From Chryseobacterium sp. JUb7 (GTDB taxonomy: Bacteria > Bacteroidota > Bacteroidia > Flavobacteriales > Weeksellaceae): DNA of 64,000 nt. The stretch is from positions 1 through 64,000 of the forward strand of contig NZ_JANUFF010000010.1 in the NCBI RefSeq assembly GCF_024806495.1. The letters are read 5' to 3'. The number at the start of each line of letters is the position of its first letter. Position 1 is the stretch's first letter. Positions 8,089 to 17,631 of the stretch are shown piece by piece. The position numbers and the translations under genes were made by a program. The notes beneath the pieces are model-generated. The model did not search any database, had not been told where the DNA came from, and saw nothing but the letters and a program-made list of their open reading frames with translations.

Positions 8089-9132
8089 TCAAAACAGAAT
8101 AGCCTTCTCCAATTCCAATAATTTTTGTTTTCTCCAGATTCCTCCTGCATAGCCTACCAATTCTCCGCTTGAACCGATTACCCGATGACAGGGAATTAAA
8201 ATCGCTATTTTATTGATCCCATTAGCCGTTCCAACAGCCCGGATTGCTTTTGGATTTCCTAAAAATTCAGATTGCTGCTTATAAGTGCGGGTCTCTCCTA
8301 TCGGGATCTCTCTCAATAACTGCCATACTTTTTGCTGAAACTCGGTCCCTGTGATATATAACGGAACATCGAATTTTTCTCTTTTGCCCTCAAAATATTC
8401 TTTCAATTCATCTTCCAGCTGCCTGAAATGTTTATTTTCGCCCTGTACAATTTCTGCATTTAAAGCTTTGGACAAGGAAATGAACTGTTTTTCCATATTT
8501 TTGCGGTCTGTAAATTCCAGCAGACAGATTCCTTCATCTATTGCGCAGGCATACATCGTTCCGAGCGGAGTTTCGATTCTTTTAAGATCGATGATCATTT
8601 GTACTTTACTCTTTTTAGGCGAAATTCCGAGAACATTTTTAAATCGTTCGTTGAATCCGCTCAAACTTTCATATCCGGAATCTAAAGCCGTTTCTATAAT
8701 GCTTTCACCATTTTTAATTTTCTTAAAAGCGGCATTCATCCGGAATTCTCTCTGAAAAGCCTGGAAGGTCATTCCATGATTTTTTAAAAACCATCGACGA
8801 AGTGTCACCGGTTCTATATTTCTTTCTAAAAGATCCACATCTTTTATCTTCAGCGATATATTTTGTGCGAGTTCTGCCAATAATTCCCGGATATATTGGG
8901 GTGTTTCATTTAGTTTTTTTAGAGGCTTACATACTTTACAGGCTCTGTATCCTTTTTCAATAGCCTCTTCTGTGCTAAGAAAAAATTCTACGTTTTCCTT
9001 TTTTGGCTTCCGTGCAGTACAGGTCGGCCTGCAGAAAATTCCGGTAGTTTTTACAGCCATCCAGTAGGTTCCTTCAAATGAAGAATCCTTATCCAAAGAT
9101 GCCTGATACATTCTATCCTCTGTCAGTTTCAT
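8089..9132 (-). CDS. ada: bifunctional Ada: methyl-phosphotriester sensor and O6-alkylguanine-DNA alkyltransferase
   Basis: A DNA-repair protein and transcriptional activator. The N-terminal zinc domain carries the four cysteines C34, C38 (GIFCRPTC), C65 and C68 (ACKVC), one of which takes a methyl group from DNA phosphotriesters in Ada proteins. An AraC-type HTH follows (around IETALDSGYESLSGFNERFKNVLGISP). The C-terminal transferase has IPCHRV with acceptor Cys near 315. At 347 residues it is full length. Its ATG overlaps the stop of the next gene by one base (TAATG). Confidence 0.95.
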   Translation of the reverse strand: MKLTEDRMYQASLDKDSSFEGTYWMAVKTTGIFCRPTCTARKPKKENVEFFLSTEEAIEKGYRACKVCKPLKKLNETPQYIRELLAELAQNISLKIKDVDLLERNIEPVTLRRWFLKNHGMTFQAFQREFRMNAAFKKIKNGESIIETALDSGYESLSGFNERFKNVLGISPKKSKVQMIIDLKRIETPLGTMYACAIDEGICLLEFTDRKNMEKQFISLSKALNAEIVQGENKHFRQLEDELKEYFEGKREKFDVPLYITGTEFQQKVWQLLREIPIGETRTYKQQSEFLGNPKAIRAVGTANGINKIAILIPCHRVIGSSGELVGYAGGIWRKQKLLELEKAILF

Positions 9133-9908
9133 TATGCTGTAAAAATGGGTAAAAAACTGTTATCATTAATAATTTCTCTACCTTTTTCTTCTAGTTTTTT
9201 ATAAATATAGCCGTTGGCAAAATTTCCTGAAGAAATTCTTTTCACGCCTAATTTTTTCAGTGTATTAAAATCCGGAAGCTCAGGCATCGCCATTACATTA
9301 ACAGGGATTTTTGTTGAATTTACAATGGTTTCGATATCATTTTCAGACGTGATACAGGGAACAAAAATTCCGTCAATCCCGGTTTCTTCAAATAATTTTA
9401 TTCTCTGAAGCGTTTCCCCGACAGGATTTTCCAGTCCTAATAAAAACGGATCGGTTCTCAGATTGATGAAAATATCAATATTCTTTTCTTTTAATTTTAC
9501 AATAATGGATTTGAGTTTTTCAGCAAAAACTTCTGCATTTTCAATTTCCCTGATTCCGTCAATAAAAGTGCTGTCTTCAATATTGATCCCAACTGCTCCT
9601 ACCTCAGCAAGTTTTGAAATATTTGAAACAATTTCTTCAGCATTTTCCCCGTAACCACCTTCCAAATCAACCGTTAATGGAATTGATACTGATTTTAAAA
9701 TTCTTTCTACGATATAAAGATATTCTCCAAAAGTCATATTTTCACCATCTTCATATCCCAAACTATGGGCAACGGCCGAACTGGAGGTTGCCAGCGCTTT
9801 ATACCCCAAGCTTTCATAAACTTTTGCACTTTGTGGATTCCATACATTTCCCAGCAATAAAGGTTCTTCATTTTTATGCAGTTCTTTAAAAGTCTGAATA
9901 TTTGTCAT
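9132..9908 (-). CDS. isocitrate lyase / PEP mutase family protein
   Basis: A 258-residue TIM-barrel enzyme of the PEP mutase/isocitrate lyase superfamily, which makes or breaks C-C or C-P bonds next to a carboxylate. Seen are SLGYEDGENMTFGEYL, the metal-site segment VDLEGGYG, VGINIEDS and the late ISSGNFANGYIYKKL. It lacks the KKCGH-type lid of true isocitrate lyases. The substrate is not predictable. Translationally coupled to ada. Confidence 0.82.
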   Translation of the reverse strand: MTNIQTFKELHKNEEPLLLGNVWNPQSAKVYESLGYKALATSSSAVAHSLGYEDGENMTFGEYLYIVERILKSVSIPLTVDLEGGYGENAEEIVSNISKLAEVGAVGINIEDSTFIDGIREIENAEVFAEKLKSIIVKLKEKNIDIFINLRTDPFLLGLENPVGETLQRIKLFEETGIDGIFVPCITSENDIETIVNSTKIPVNVMAMPELPDFNTLKKLGVKRISSGNFANGYIYKKLEEKGREIINDNSFLPIFTA

Positions 9909-10060
9909 ATTGTTTTTTTTACAAAACTAGTGTTTATAGCCGTCTGTATACAACCGAAAAATGGACAAGTATTTTTACCTCTTTTTTTCAAAAATAAAAG
10001 AGTAATTTAATCCTTCTGAATTTTAAACTGATAATCCATTCATAAAATGTTCAAAAAACA

Positions 10061-10088
10061 AACCCTCGCAAAAAGTATTGCGAGGGTT
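10061..10088 (-). terminator. terminator of the ABC operon
   Basis: A 9-bp GC-rich stem AACCCTCGC/GCGAGGGTT with T-rich sequence beyond it on the minus strand, 10 bases after the membrane-protein stop codon. Confidence 0.75.
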
Positions 10089-10097
10089 ATTATTAAA

Positions 10098-11993
10098 TTA
10101 TTGTGGCAGTGACTTCCATTTCTTGAGTACAGCAGTATAAAAATACATGAATATAAAGCCGGAAATCAATATAATATAGCTTAAATTCAGATCCAGTTTA
10201 GTGATAATCGTTTTACAGTCGTAATATTTACCACCAAGATTTGAAGCTTTGCAGGCTGCCTGCTGATGAATGGAAATAATTACAAAAATCAGAAGGACAA
10301 AAAGAACAAATCCGTTTATTGAGATATTTACAAAAATTGAAGATATCAGTTTGCTTAATTTTCGCATCATCAAAAGGGGCATCAACAGAATAAAAAGACT
10401 GATTCCGAGAACAAGGTAAGCAATAAAAAACTCTTCCCCATGTCTTCCTACAGACAAAGTATATAAAACTGTAATTAAAACAACCGCCAGCACAAGCACT
10501 CCCGCACTGATTACGCTGAACAACAGTTGTTTTAACCCCGTAATTCGGAAGCTAAAGACTCCTGTAGCCAGGAAAAAAGCAATCCAAAGATAAATATGAA
10601 TATTCTCTGAGAAAAAATCAGTAGATTTTACGATATCCACATTCCCTAAAAAGTTTCGGAGATCATCGGTATTGTAATAATAGTCTGTAAGATTAGCTTT
10701 AAAATAATCCTCTGGTGATAGCTGATTATTAATCTCAGGATTAAAATCTTTTATCTGCACCTCATCATCAACTACTTCTCCATTAACAACTCTCCTTGCA
10801 TCTGCCACCGCAACCGTTGAATCTACAGCTACAGCTGTCTCCGTAGTAACATCATAGCCATAATCGTCATCATATCTTCTGTTCTTATTGGGATCATAAT
10901 CTTCTCCGGATCTGTTTTTATATTTTTTGATAAAATAGTGAACTTCAAAATTTTCAGGAAGATAAACCATTTTCATCCAGCCTTTCGCATCAAGATTGGT
11001 ATCAATGGCAAATTCTTTTGAAAGCTTAAGAAAATTATTCATTAATTTATCCAGTTCTGGAGGATTTTTTTTATTTAAAAGCGCAGTCGTAAGTCTATTG
11101 ATTTCAAACGCTTCTTTCTTATAGGTATCTTTAGGATCTATATTATCATTGTAATAATCTCTTCTCAGATAATTTTTTTCCTTTAAATTATTCTGATAAA
11201 AAATATTTGAAAAATTATAATATGTTAAGCCCGTTATTTTAATATAAGGAGATAAATCAAGAACGTCTTTTTTGAAATAATACGTTTTAGCGTTTCCTTT
11301 TTCTTCGGAATAAGCAAGATCACTTTCGGCTTCATGATCCGGAAAATAATAATCTCCGTACCGGTTCTTTTTATAGATTGTTTTCGAATATAATGTATAA
11401 TATTGATATACCCTGTCATAGTAAACAAAATACTTTTTGTTTCGGTCTATTTTTTCAATATCTGTTTCACAATAGATATCCGGATATTGAGGATAGACTT
11501 TGTTGTCCAGTGTGTAATTTTCCAGTTCCTGAGAAAAAAACGGATAGGTTTTATTGATCAGCTCTACACTTTCCGCCATTTTATCATTCGGATATTTATT
11601 TTCAACAAACATCTTAAAACCTGCCATGTAAGAGAAAAAGAAGGTAGTGGAGGCAAATACAATCACAAAATACTGTACAAACTGTGAAAACAATTTCCAT
11701 TGAGAAGATGGATAAAAGTTTTTGAAAGCGTTATTTTTAAACATCAGAATCAGCCATCCTACAATCATCAAAATTGAAATGATCAAGTGGATAAAAATCA
11801 TTCCGTCTTTAAAATAATCGTCCCTCACATCGAACTTCTGAAGGGTAACAGGATCAGCATGGGAAACATAACCGATACTAAAAAAGATAATATGAACAAA
11901 TACACTCGCCAAAAGCATCCAGACAATTTTGGTATTCCAGAGGGTAGGATATTTTTCGAGTAAATATTGATTGAATTTATATATTTTATGCAT
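10098..11993 (-). CDS. large membrane protein paired with an ABC ATPase (candidate permease)
   Basis: 631 residues with no family I recognise. By eye there are three N-terminal membrane segments (about 22-45, 65-85 and 103-126). A polar region of about 330 residues rich in Tyr, Asp and Lys follows (KKYFVYYDRVYQYYTLY, RRYDDDYGYD), and then about five further membrane segments (roughly 460-620). That split topology, with one big loop between membrane bundles, resembles ABC-2-type exporter or tension-type permeases. It lies 21 bases downstream of an ABC ATPase gene, so partnership is inferred. The loop's sidedness and cargo are unknown. Confidence 0.6.
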   Translation of the reverse strand: MHKIYKFNQYLLEKYPTLWNTKIVWMLLASVFVHIIFFSIGYVSHADPVTLQKFDVRDDYFKDGMIFIHLIISILMIVGWLILMFKNNAFKNFYPSSQWKLFSQFVQYFVIVFASTTFFFSYMAGFKMFVENKYPNDKMAESVELINKTYPFFSQELENYTLDNKVYPQYPDIYCETDIEKIDRNKKYFVYYDRVYQYYTLYSKTIYKKNRYGDYYFPDHEAESDLAYSEEKGNAKTYYFKKDVLDLSPYIKITGLTYYNFSNIFYQNNLKEKNYLRRDYYNDNIDPKDTYKKEAFEINRLTTALLNKKNPPELDKLMNNFLKLSKEFAIDTNLDAKGWMKMVYLPENFEVHYFIKKYKNRSGEDYDPNKNRRYDDDYGYDVTTETAVAVDSTVAVADARRVVNGEVVDDEVQIKDFNPEINNQLSPEDYFKANLTDYYYNTDDLRNFLGNVDIVKSTDFFSENIHIYLWIAFFLATGVFSFRITGLKQLLFSVISAGVLVLAVVLITVLYTLSVGRHGEEFFIAYLVLGISLFILLMPLLMMRKLSKLISSIFVNISINGFVLFVLLIFVIISIHQQAACKASNLGGKYYDCKTIITKLDLNLSYIILISGFIFMYFYTAVLKKWKSLPQ

Positions 11994-12014
11994 TTTTTTG
12001 TCGAATTAAGGTAT

Positions 12015-13166
12015 TTAACTTACAAAGAACCTTCTGGTAGAAGATGAAATATTACGGATGTACACAATATCTATTTTTGCATTTCCCAAAGCAGCCATCA
12101 CATCATAAAACTCTGTACCCACCGCAAAATAAGCTACATACACACCTCCGTTGAAATTCAGTTTTTCAAGATTAAAATTTTTGAAAACTTCCAGTAAGTC
12201 CTCTCTTGAATTCTGAGTATCAATTTCTATAATGACATTGCTGTTTTCATCATTCTTCAGTTCAGAATTGTCTTTATACTGCCCGTTTTTAAGAAAAATT
12301 ACCTTATCCGAGACTTTTTCTACTTCGTATAATTGCTGCGAACTTAAAATCAGTGCAATTGGGTTGTTTACTGAGTTAGCAATTGATTTAAGATCTTCCA
12401 GAATAACCTGTTGAGCCAAAACATCAAGATTGGCCAGTGGCTCATCCAGCAGTAAAATTTCAGGTTTTCTTAAAAGAGTACGTGCCAGTTCGAACCGCAT
12501 TTTGTAGCCCGAAGACAGTTCATTCCATTTCAGATGTTTGTAGTTCCAAAGTCCGAGACGAGCAATCATCAGTAATGTCCGGATTTCATTTTCTTCAGGT
12601 TTCACACCATAACTTGACAGGACAAATTTTAAATTATTCTTAAGACTTCCGTACCATTTTGCTGTTCGCTGCGGTATATAAACCAGCTTGGTCCGAAGAT
12701 CGTAATCCTCTTTTGGATCTTCATTAAAAGAATAGTGCAGTTCACCTTCGTTAAAAGAAATTTCTTTTGCTAAAATCCTTAAAAGTGTCGTCTTTCCGTT
12801 TCCGTTCTCTCCTACCAATCCGTAAACCTGACCTTTATTAATTTCCATGGACACCGGCCCTAAAGAAAACCGGTTGCTTCCATAAGATTTTAAAATATTT
12901 CTGGCCCGGAGAACAGATTTCTCCAGTAGATGCTCTTTTACCGGAATTTTTTCGATTTTCTGAAGAAGATCTTTAGATTTTTCAATGAGCTCTTCGGTAT
13001 AGGTCGGAAATTTCTCTTTCCAGTCTGTTAGCTCAATTGACGCCTTATAAATATCCATATTCTGAGTATCCATGGCACAGTCGAGCAGTTTTCTGAACCC
13101 CAGAACAGTGTCTTTATTCTCAAAAAAATGATAGACTTCGGCTACTCTTTGCTGATGTTTCGTCAT
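12015..13166 (-). CDS. ABC transporter ATP-binding protein with N-terminal extension
   Basis: 383 residues: a helical N-terminal extension of about 85 residues, then the nucleotide-binding domain. Walker A is GENGNGKTT (119-127), Q-loop Gln176, signature LSSGYKMRFELA (from 217) in place of LSGGQ, and Walker B EILLLDEP with D-loop LANLD. The H-loop reads LSSQQLYEVE, with Gln where the switch His usually stands. About 90 residues after the ATPase core (ENSNVIIEIDTQNSREDLLEVF...) form an extra C-terminal domain. First gene of a pair with the downstream membrane protein. Confidence 0.88.
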   Translation of the reverse strand: MTKHQQRVAEVYHFFENKDTVLGFRKLLDCAMDTQNMDIYKASIELTDWKEKFPTYTEELIEKSKDLLQKIEKIPVKEHLLEKSVLRARNILKSYGSNRFSLGPVSMEINKGQVYGLVGENGNGKTTLLRILAKEISFNEGELHYSFNEDPKEDYDLRTKLVYIPQRTAKWYGSLKNNLKFVLSSYGVKPEENEIRTLLMIARLGLWNYKHLKWNELSSGYKMRFELARTLLRKPEILLLDEPLANLDVLAQQVILEDLKSIANSVNNPIALILSSQQLYEVEKVSDKVIFLKNGQYKDNSELKNDENSNVIIEIDTQNSREDLLEVFKNFNLEKLNFNGGVYVAYFAVGTEFYDVMAALGNAKIDIVYIRNISSSTRRFFVS

Positions 13167-13253
13167 TTGGTTTTTAAGTTATTAATTTAGGTTGATAAAG
13201 ATATACATTACATTTTAATCATTGTATAACAAAAAACTTTCTTAAATATTTTA

Positions 13254-13261
13254 TAAATTTG
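13254..13261 (+). promoter_or_regulatory. -7 box of the toxin-antitoxin operon
   Basis: TAAATTTG fits the Bacteroidota -7 consensus TAnnTTTG and lies 15 bases before the preferred antitoxin ATG. No clear TTTG is seen at the -33 distance. Its position argues against the earlier TTG start at 13259. Confidence 0.45.
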
Positions 13262-13276
13262 TTCAAAACAAAAAAG

Positions 13277-13507
13277 ATGGAATCTATTACTTTAAAAAAT
13301 ATCAATGAAATCTTAAAAGATGCTCCGGAGAATATTCTGGAAAGGGTTTTAGGTTATATTGAAGGAATTTTAGAAGATGAAAATACCGAATTTGTTCTTT
13401 CAGAGGAGCAAAAAGAAAGCTTAAAAAAAATAAAAGACAGATCTTACGAACAACATACTGAAATTGATGTTTTTCTTAATGAAATGAAGTCGAAATATGG
13501 TATTTAA
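13277..13507 (+). CDS. antitoxin of a ParE/RelE-type module
   Basis: A 76-residue acidic protein (MESITLKNINEILKDAPENI) with alternating helical character and an acidic middle (GILEDENTEFVLSEEQKESLKKIKDRS). The C-terminal half matches the small-antitoxin pattern that precedes ParE-like toxins in Bacteroidota. ATG 13277 is preferred over the upstream TTG because a promoter box overlaps that TTG. It overlaps the toxin gene by 11 bases, the usual translational coupling. In such modules the antitoxin binds the toxin and represses the operon. Confidence 0.72.
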   Translation: MESITLKNINEILKDAPENILERVLGYIEGILEDENTEFVLSEEQKESLKKIKDRSYEQHTEIDVFLNEMKSKYGI

Positions 13508-13802
13508 AATTATTATTTCAGCTGAAGCAAAAATTGATATCGAACATTCTTATCTTTATTATCTGACTAAAGTCAATACAAAAACCGCCAATAATTTTTT
13601 CAAAGACTTTAATTCTTGTGTAAATACTATTTCTAAAAACCCATATTTTAAAATTTGGTTTGAAGATTTTCATGCAAAACCAATGAAGAAGTATCCTTTT
13701 CTTATATTTTATAATATTAATAAGGAAAAGAAAATAGTTGTTATAGCGAGAGTTTTTCATACTTCGCAGAATCCTAAAAAGTATGATGCCATTTATTGGT
13801 AA
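13497..13802 (+). CDS. ParE/RelE-family toxin
   Basis: 101 residues with the RelE/ParE fold signatures: N-terminal beta strand (MVFKIIISAEAKIDIEHSYLYYL), a helical hairpin (TANNFFKDFNSCVNTISKNP), and C-terminal strands ending in IVVIARVFHTSQNPKK, the segment that carries the RVFHxxQNP motif of ParE-type toxins. Whether it poisons gyrase (ParE) or cuts mRNA at the ribosome (RelE) cannot be decided here. It ends tail-to-tail with the next gene, overlapping by 10 bases. Confidence 0.82.
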   Translation: MVFKIIISAEAKIDIEHSYLYYLTKVNTKTANNFFKDFNSCVNTISKNPYFKIWFEDFHAKPMKKYPFLIFYNINKEKKIVVIARVFHTSQNPKKYDAIYW

Positions 13803-14320
13803 AAATCAGGGATTATAGTTCTAATTTCATTTGAAACATCTTCTATTATTTTAACACAGGCCAAAACAAACTTATCATCGACTTCAATTAAAGTTGCAAC
13901 TTCTGAAACATCACCTTCGTTGAAAAAATCTTCATTTGGTAATTTAATTCTAAAAGGTAATGAACTATATTTATTAACTAATGAATCATAACTTCTTCCT
14001 TTTCCGTGTTTAAGTACATTTATTGCACAGTTGAAATCTACAAATAAGTCATAAAGATCATTTTTATCTAAATTAATGAGAATCTTTTTTGCTTCTTCAA
14101 AGCCATTTTGGCATTGTAATCCCTCTTGAAGCATGGATTCAAATAAAGAAAAAATTCCAATCGAGATAATTACTTTATTTAATTGTATCATTTGAAGATT
14201 TTTTACAGCAACGGTTGATCCATTTGTTTGTAAATCTTCAATTATTTTAGATTCTGCATCTTTCATCATTTCTAATGAAAAATTGGCACTCCTGAATGCT
14301 AAATCATTAAAACTATGCAT
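13793..14320 (-). CDS. hypothetical protein next to the toxin-antitoxin pair
   Basis: 175 residues, soluble, mostly helical by eye, no family recognised. It has ISIGIFSLFESMLQEGLQC in the middle and NCAINVLKHGKGRSYDSLV, reminiscent of helical HEPN-like nucleases, but I see no convincing RxxxxH motif. It stands alone between the toxin and carB and overlaps the toxin gene tail-to-tail. Low-GC codon use is like its neighbours. It could be an accessory defence gene or a simple orphan. Confidence 0.6.
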   Translation of the reverse strand: MHSFNDLAFRSANFSLEMMKDAESKIIEDLQTNGSTVAVKNLQMIQLNKVIISIGIFSLFESMLQEGLQCQNGFEEAKKILINLDKNDLYDLFVDFNCAINVLKHGKGRSYDSLVNKYSSLPFRIKLPNEDFFNEGDVSEVATLIEVDDKFVLACVKIIEDVSNEIRTIIPDFYQ

Positions 14321-14380
14321 ATATATTTATTTTGAAAAAAATACAAAATTTAATTTATTCTTTATTTATATAAACTTACA

Positions 14381-14408
14381 AAAAAACCTCGCAAGAAAAC
14401 TTACGAGG
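14381..14408 (-). terminator. carB terminator
   Basis: CCTCG/CGAGG and AAG/CTT pair with one A-C mismatch between them, followed by T6 on the minus strand. It lies 24 bases after the carB stop. Confidence 0.7.
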
Positions 14409-14432
14409 CTTAAAAATATTTTAATCTGAAAA

Positions 14433-17400
14433 TTACATCGTTTCCATTTTGAAACTCATACTTTCGATAACCTTCAGAATTGCTTCAACCGTATCCATTG
14501 ATGTTAAACAAGGAACACCGTTTTCCACACTCATTCTTCTGATTTGGAAACCATCTCTTTCAGCTTGTTTTCCTTTCGTAGTCGTGTTCACAACGTATTG
14601 AACTTTTCCTTTCTGAATCAGATCGATCAGATTAACACTCTCCTCTCCGATTTTGTAGCCTATTTTGCAAGGAATTCCTTTTTCTTCGAAGAATTTTGCA
14701 GTTCCTTCCGTTGCCCAGATTCTGAAACCAACTTCATGGAATCTCGCTGCCAAATCTGCCGCTTCCTGCTTGTGTTTATCCGCTACTGTGAACAAGATCG
14801 AACCGTGCATCGGAACTTTTCTTCCTGCCGCGACCAATCCTTTGTACAATGCTTTTTCCAAAGTTGTGTCTTTCCCCATAACTTCTCCTGTAGACTTCAT
14901 TTCTGGTCCTAGAGAGATGTCAACCTTCGTTAGTTTTGAGAAAGAGAACACAGGAACTTTTACGAAAACACCTTCTTTATTTGGAACCAATCCGTTTTTG
15001 TAGCCTAAATCCGTCAGTTTTTTACCTAAAATTGCTTTTGTAGCCAAATTAGCCATCGGAACTTCCGTAATTTTAGATAAGAAAGGAACCGTTCTTGATG
15101 AACGTGGATTTACTTCGATTACATACACATTTCCTTCGAAAAGAACGTACTGAATATTCATTAATCCAATCACATTCAATCCTTCAGCAAGTCTTTGCGT
15201 GTAATCTACCAGCGTTTCGATTTCGCTTTGTGAAATATTCTGAGGAGGATACACTGCAATTGAGTCTCCGGAGTGAACTCCCGCTCTTTCAATGTGTTCC
15301 ATAATTCCCGGAATGATAACCGTTTCACCGTCGCAGATCGCATCAATTTCGATCTCTTTTCCGACCATATATTTGTCGACTAAGATTGGCTGATCAGGGC
15401 TTGCTTCTACCGCAAACTCCATATAGTGAGCTAATTCCGTTTCTGTGTAAACAATTTCCATGGCTCTACCTCCCAATACGTAGCTTGGACGAACCAATAC
15501 CGGATAACCGATTTCGTTGGCAATTTTTATCGCTTCTTCTTTTGAAGTCGAAGTTTTTCCTAAAGGCTGAGGAATTCCCATTTCCTGAAGGGCTTTTTCG
15601 AACTTATCTCTGTTTTCAGCTCTGTCAAGATCCTCCAGAGAAGTTCCTAAAATCTGAACTCCGTGAGAAGCCAATTTATCCGCTAAGTTGATGGCTGTTT
15701 GTCCACCAAACTGTACCACAACACCTTTTGGTTTTTCAAGATCGATGATGTTCATTACATCTTCTTCCGTTAAAGGTTCAAAGTATAATTTATCTGAAAT
15801 TGAGAAGTCTGTAGAAACTGTTTCAGGGTTGTTGTTGATGATAATCGCTTCGTAGCCCATTTCTTTGATTGCCCAAACTGAGTGAACTGTCGCGTAATCG
15901 AATTCAACTCCCTGTCCTATTCTGATTGGTCCTGAACCTAGAACGATGATTTTCTCTTTGTCTGAAACTACACTTTCGTTTTCTTCTTCGTAAGTTCCGT
16001 AGAAATATGGCGTTTCAGATTCGAATTCCGCAGCGCAGGTATCTACCATTTTGAAAACCGGCATTACTCCGTTTTCTTTTCTGAAATTGAAGATTTCACG
16101 CTCTGTTACATCCCAAAGAACTGCGATATTTACATCCGCAAAACCTAATTTTTTAGCTTCCAGTAAAGTGTCTTTGTTGAATTTATTTTCAGCAATTACT
16201 TTTTCGAAATCAATTAATTTCTTGATTTTCCAGATGAAGAATTTATCAATTTTACTCCATTCTACGATTTGCTCCCAGTCGTAACCTCTTCTTAAAGCAT
16301 CTCCGATGATGAACAATCTTTCGTCATCACAAACTCTGATTCTTCTTTCGATTTCTTCCGCTGTAAGAGCTTCAGCCTGCTTCTTTTTTAAACCGATATG
16401 CTTAATTCCAGTTTCAAGAGAACGGATTGCTTTCTGTAAAGACTCTTCGAAATTTCTTCCGATCGCCATTACCTCACCCGTCGCTTTCATCTGTGTTGAT
16501 AATCTTCTGTCCGCTGTTTCGAATTTATCAAAAGGGAATCTTGGGAATTTAGTTACTACATAATCCAAAGCAGGCTCAAAACAAGCGTACGTTTTTCCTG
16601 TAACCGGATTCATGATTTCATCAAGAGTCAATCCTACCGCAATTTTCGCTGCAATTTTTGCAATCGGATATCCTGTTGCTTTTGATGCTAATGCTGATGA
16701 ACGGGAAACTCTCGGGTTCACCTCGATGATATAATATTCGAATGAATGTGGATCTAAAGCCAACTGTACGTTACATCCACCTTCGATTCCTAGTGCTCTG
16801 ATGATTTTTAGTGATGCATTTCTCAACAATTGATACTCTCTGTCAGAAAGCGTCTGAGAAGGCGCCACAACGATTGAATCTCCTGTGTGGACTCCAACCG
16901 GATCTATATTTTCCATGTTACAAACCACAATCGCGTTGTCGTTTGCATCACGCATTACCTCATATTCAATTTCTTTGAAACCTGCAATTGATTTTTCGAT
17001 AAGACATTGGGTAACAGGACTATATTTTAATCCTAATTCAGCAATCTCTTTCAGTTCAGTTTCGTTGGAAGCGATACCTCCTCCTGTTCCTCCCATTGTG
17101 AAGGCAGGACGAACAATGACAGGATATCCGATCTCATCAGCAAACCTTAATGCTCCTTCAACCGTATTTACGATATCTGATTCTGGAACCGGCTCGTTCA
17201 ATTCTCTCATCAATTCACGGAACAAATCTCTGTCCTCCGCTCTGTTGATCGCCGAAAGTTTAGTTCCTAAAACCTCAACTTTACATTCTTCAAGAATTCC
17301 TGATTTTTCCAATTCTACTGCCATATTCAGACCGGTTTGCCCTCCCAAAGTCGGTAAAAGTGCATCCGGACGCTCTTTTCTGATGATATGACTTACAAAC

Positions 17401-17612
17401 TGAAGTGAAATCGGCTCGATGTATACTTTATCTGCGATTTCAACATCCGTCATAATCGTTGCAGGGTTTGAATTGATCAAAATTACCTTGTAGCCCTCTT
17501 CCTTCAAAGACAGACAAGCCTGCGTTCCTGCGTAATCAAATTCCGCCGCCTGACCGATGATGATAGGTCCTGAACCGATTACTAAAATTGTTTTTATGTC
17601 GTTTCTTTTCAT
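14433..17612 (-). CDS. carB: carbamoyl-phosphate synthase large subunit
   Basis: Makes carbamoyl phosphate from ammonia, bicarbonate and 2 ATP for pyrimidine and arginine synthesis. With the start at 17612 (MKRNDIKTILVIGSGPIIIGQ) it has 1059 residues, the family norm. The open frame upstream to 17699 is translated REP sequence and should not count. Two ATP-grasp halves are visible, each opening with GSGPIxIGQ, plus a C-terminal regulatory MGS-like domain (KKVPMHGSILFTVADKHKQEA region). carA lies upstream on the same strand, separated by a transposase gene and REP repeats. Confidence 0.97.
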   Translation of the reverse strand: MKRNDIKTILVIGSGPIIIGQAAEFDYAGTQACLSLKEEGYKVILINSNPATIMTDVEIADKVYIEPISLQFVSHIIRKERPDALLPTLGGQTGLNMAVELEKSGILEECKVEVLGTKLSAINRAEDRDLFRELMRELNEPVPESDIVNTVEGALRFADEIGYPVIVRPAFTMGGTGGGIASNETELKEIAELGLKYSPVTQCLIEKSIAGFKEIEYEVMRDANDNAIVVCNMENIDPVGVHTGDSIVVAPSQTLSDREYQLLRNASLKIIRALGIEGGCNVQLALDPHSFEYYIIEVNPRVSRSSALASKATGYPIAKIAAKIAVGLTLDEIMNPVTGKTYACFEPALDYVVTKFPRFPFDKFETADRRLSTQMKATGEVMAIGRNFEESLQKAIRSLETGIKHIGLKKKQAEALTAEEIERRIRVCDDERLFIIGDALRRGYDWEQIVEWSKIDKFFIWKIKKLIDFEKVIAENKFNKDTLLEAKKLGFADVNIAVLWDVTEREIFNFRKENGVMPVFKMVDTCAAEFESETPYFYGTYEEENESVVSDKEKIIVLGSGPIRIGQGVEFDYATVHSVWAIKEMGYEAIIINNNPETVSTDFSISDKLYFEPLTEEDVMNIIDLEKPKGVVVQFGGQTAINLADKLASHGVQILGTSLEDLDRAENRDKFEKALQEMGIPQPLGKTSTSKEEAIKIANEIGYPVLVRPSYVLGGRAMEIVYTETELAHYMEFAVEASPDQPILVDKYMVGKEIEIDAICDGETVIIPGIMEHIERAGVHSGDSIAVYPPQNISQSEIETLVDYTQRLAEGLNVIGLMNIQYVLFEGNVYVIEVNPRSSRTVPFLSKITEVPMANLATKAILGKKLTDLGYKNGLVPNKEGVFVKVPVFSFSKLTKVDISLGPEMKSTGEVMGKDTTLEKALYKGLVAAGRKVPMHGSILFTVADKHKQEAADLAARFHEVGFRIWATEGTAKFFEEKGIPCKIGYKIGEESVNLIDLIQKGKVQYVVNTTTKGKQAERDGFQIRRMSVENGVPCLTSMDTVEAILKVIESMSFKMETM

Positions 17613-17631
17613 TTTTTTCTTTTTTATTGTT

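Noticed and set aside
13793..14320. HEPN RNase assignment
   Set aside because: KHGKGRSY is suggestive but there is no RxxxxH motif in a suitable place.
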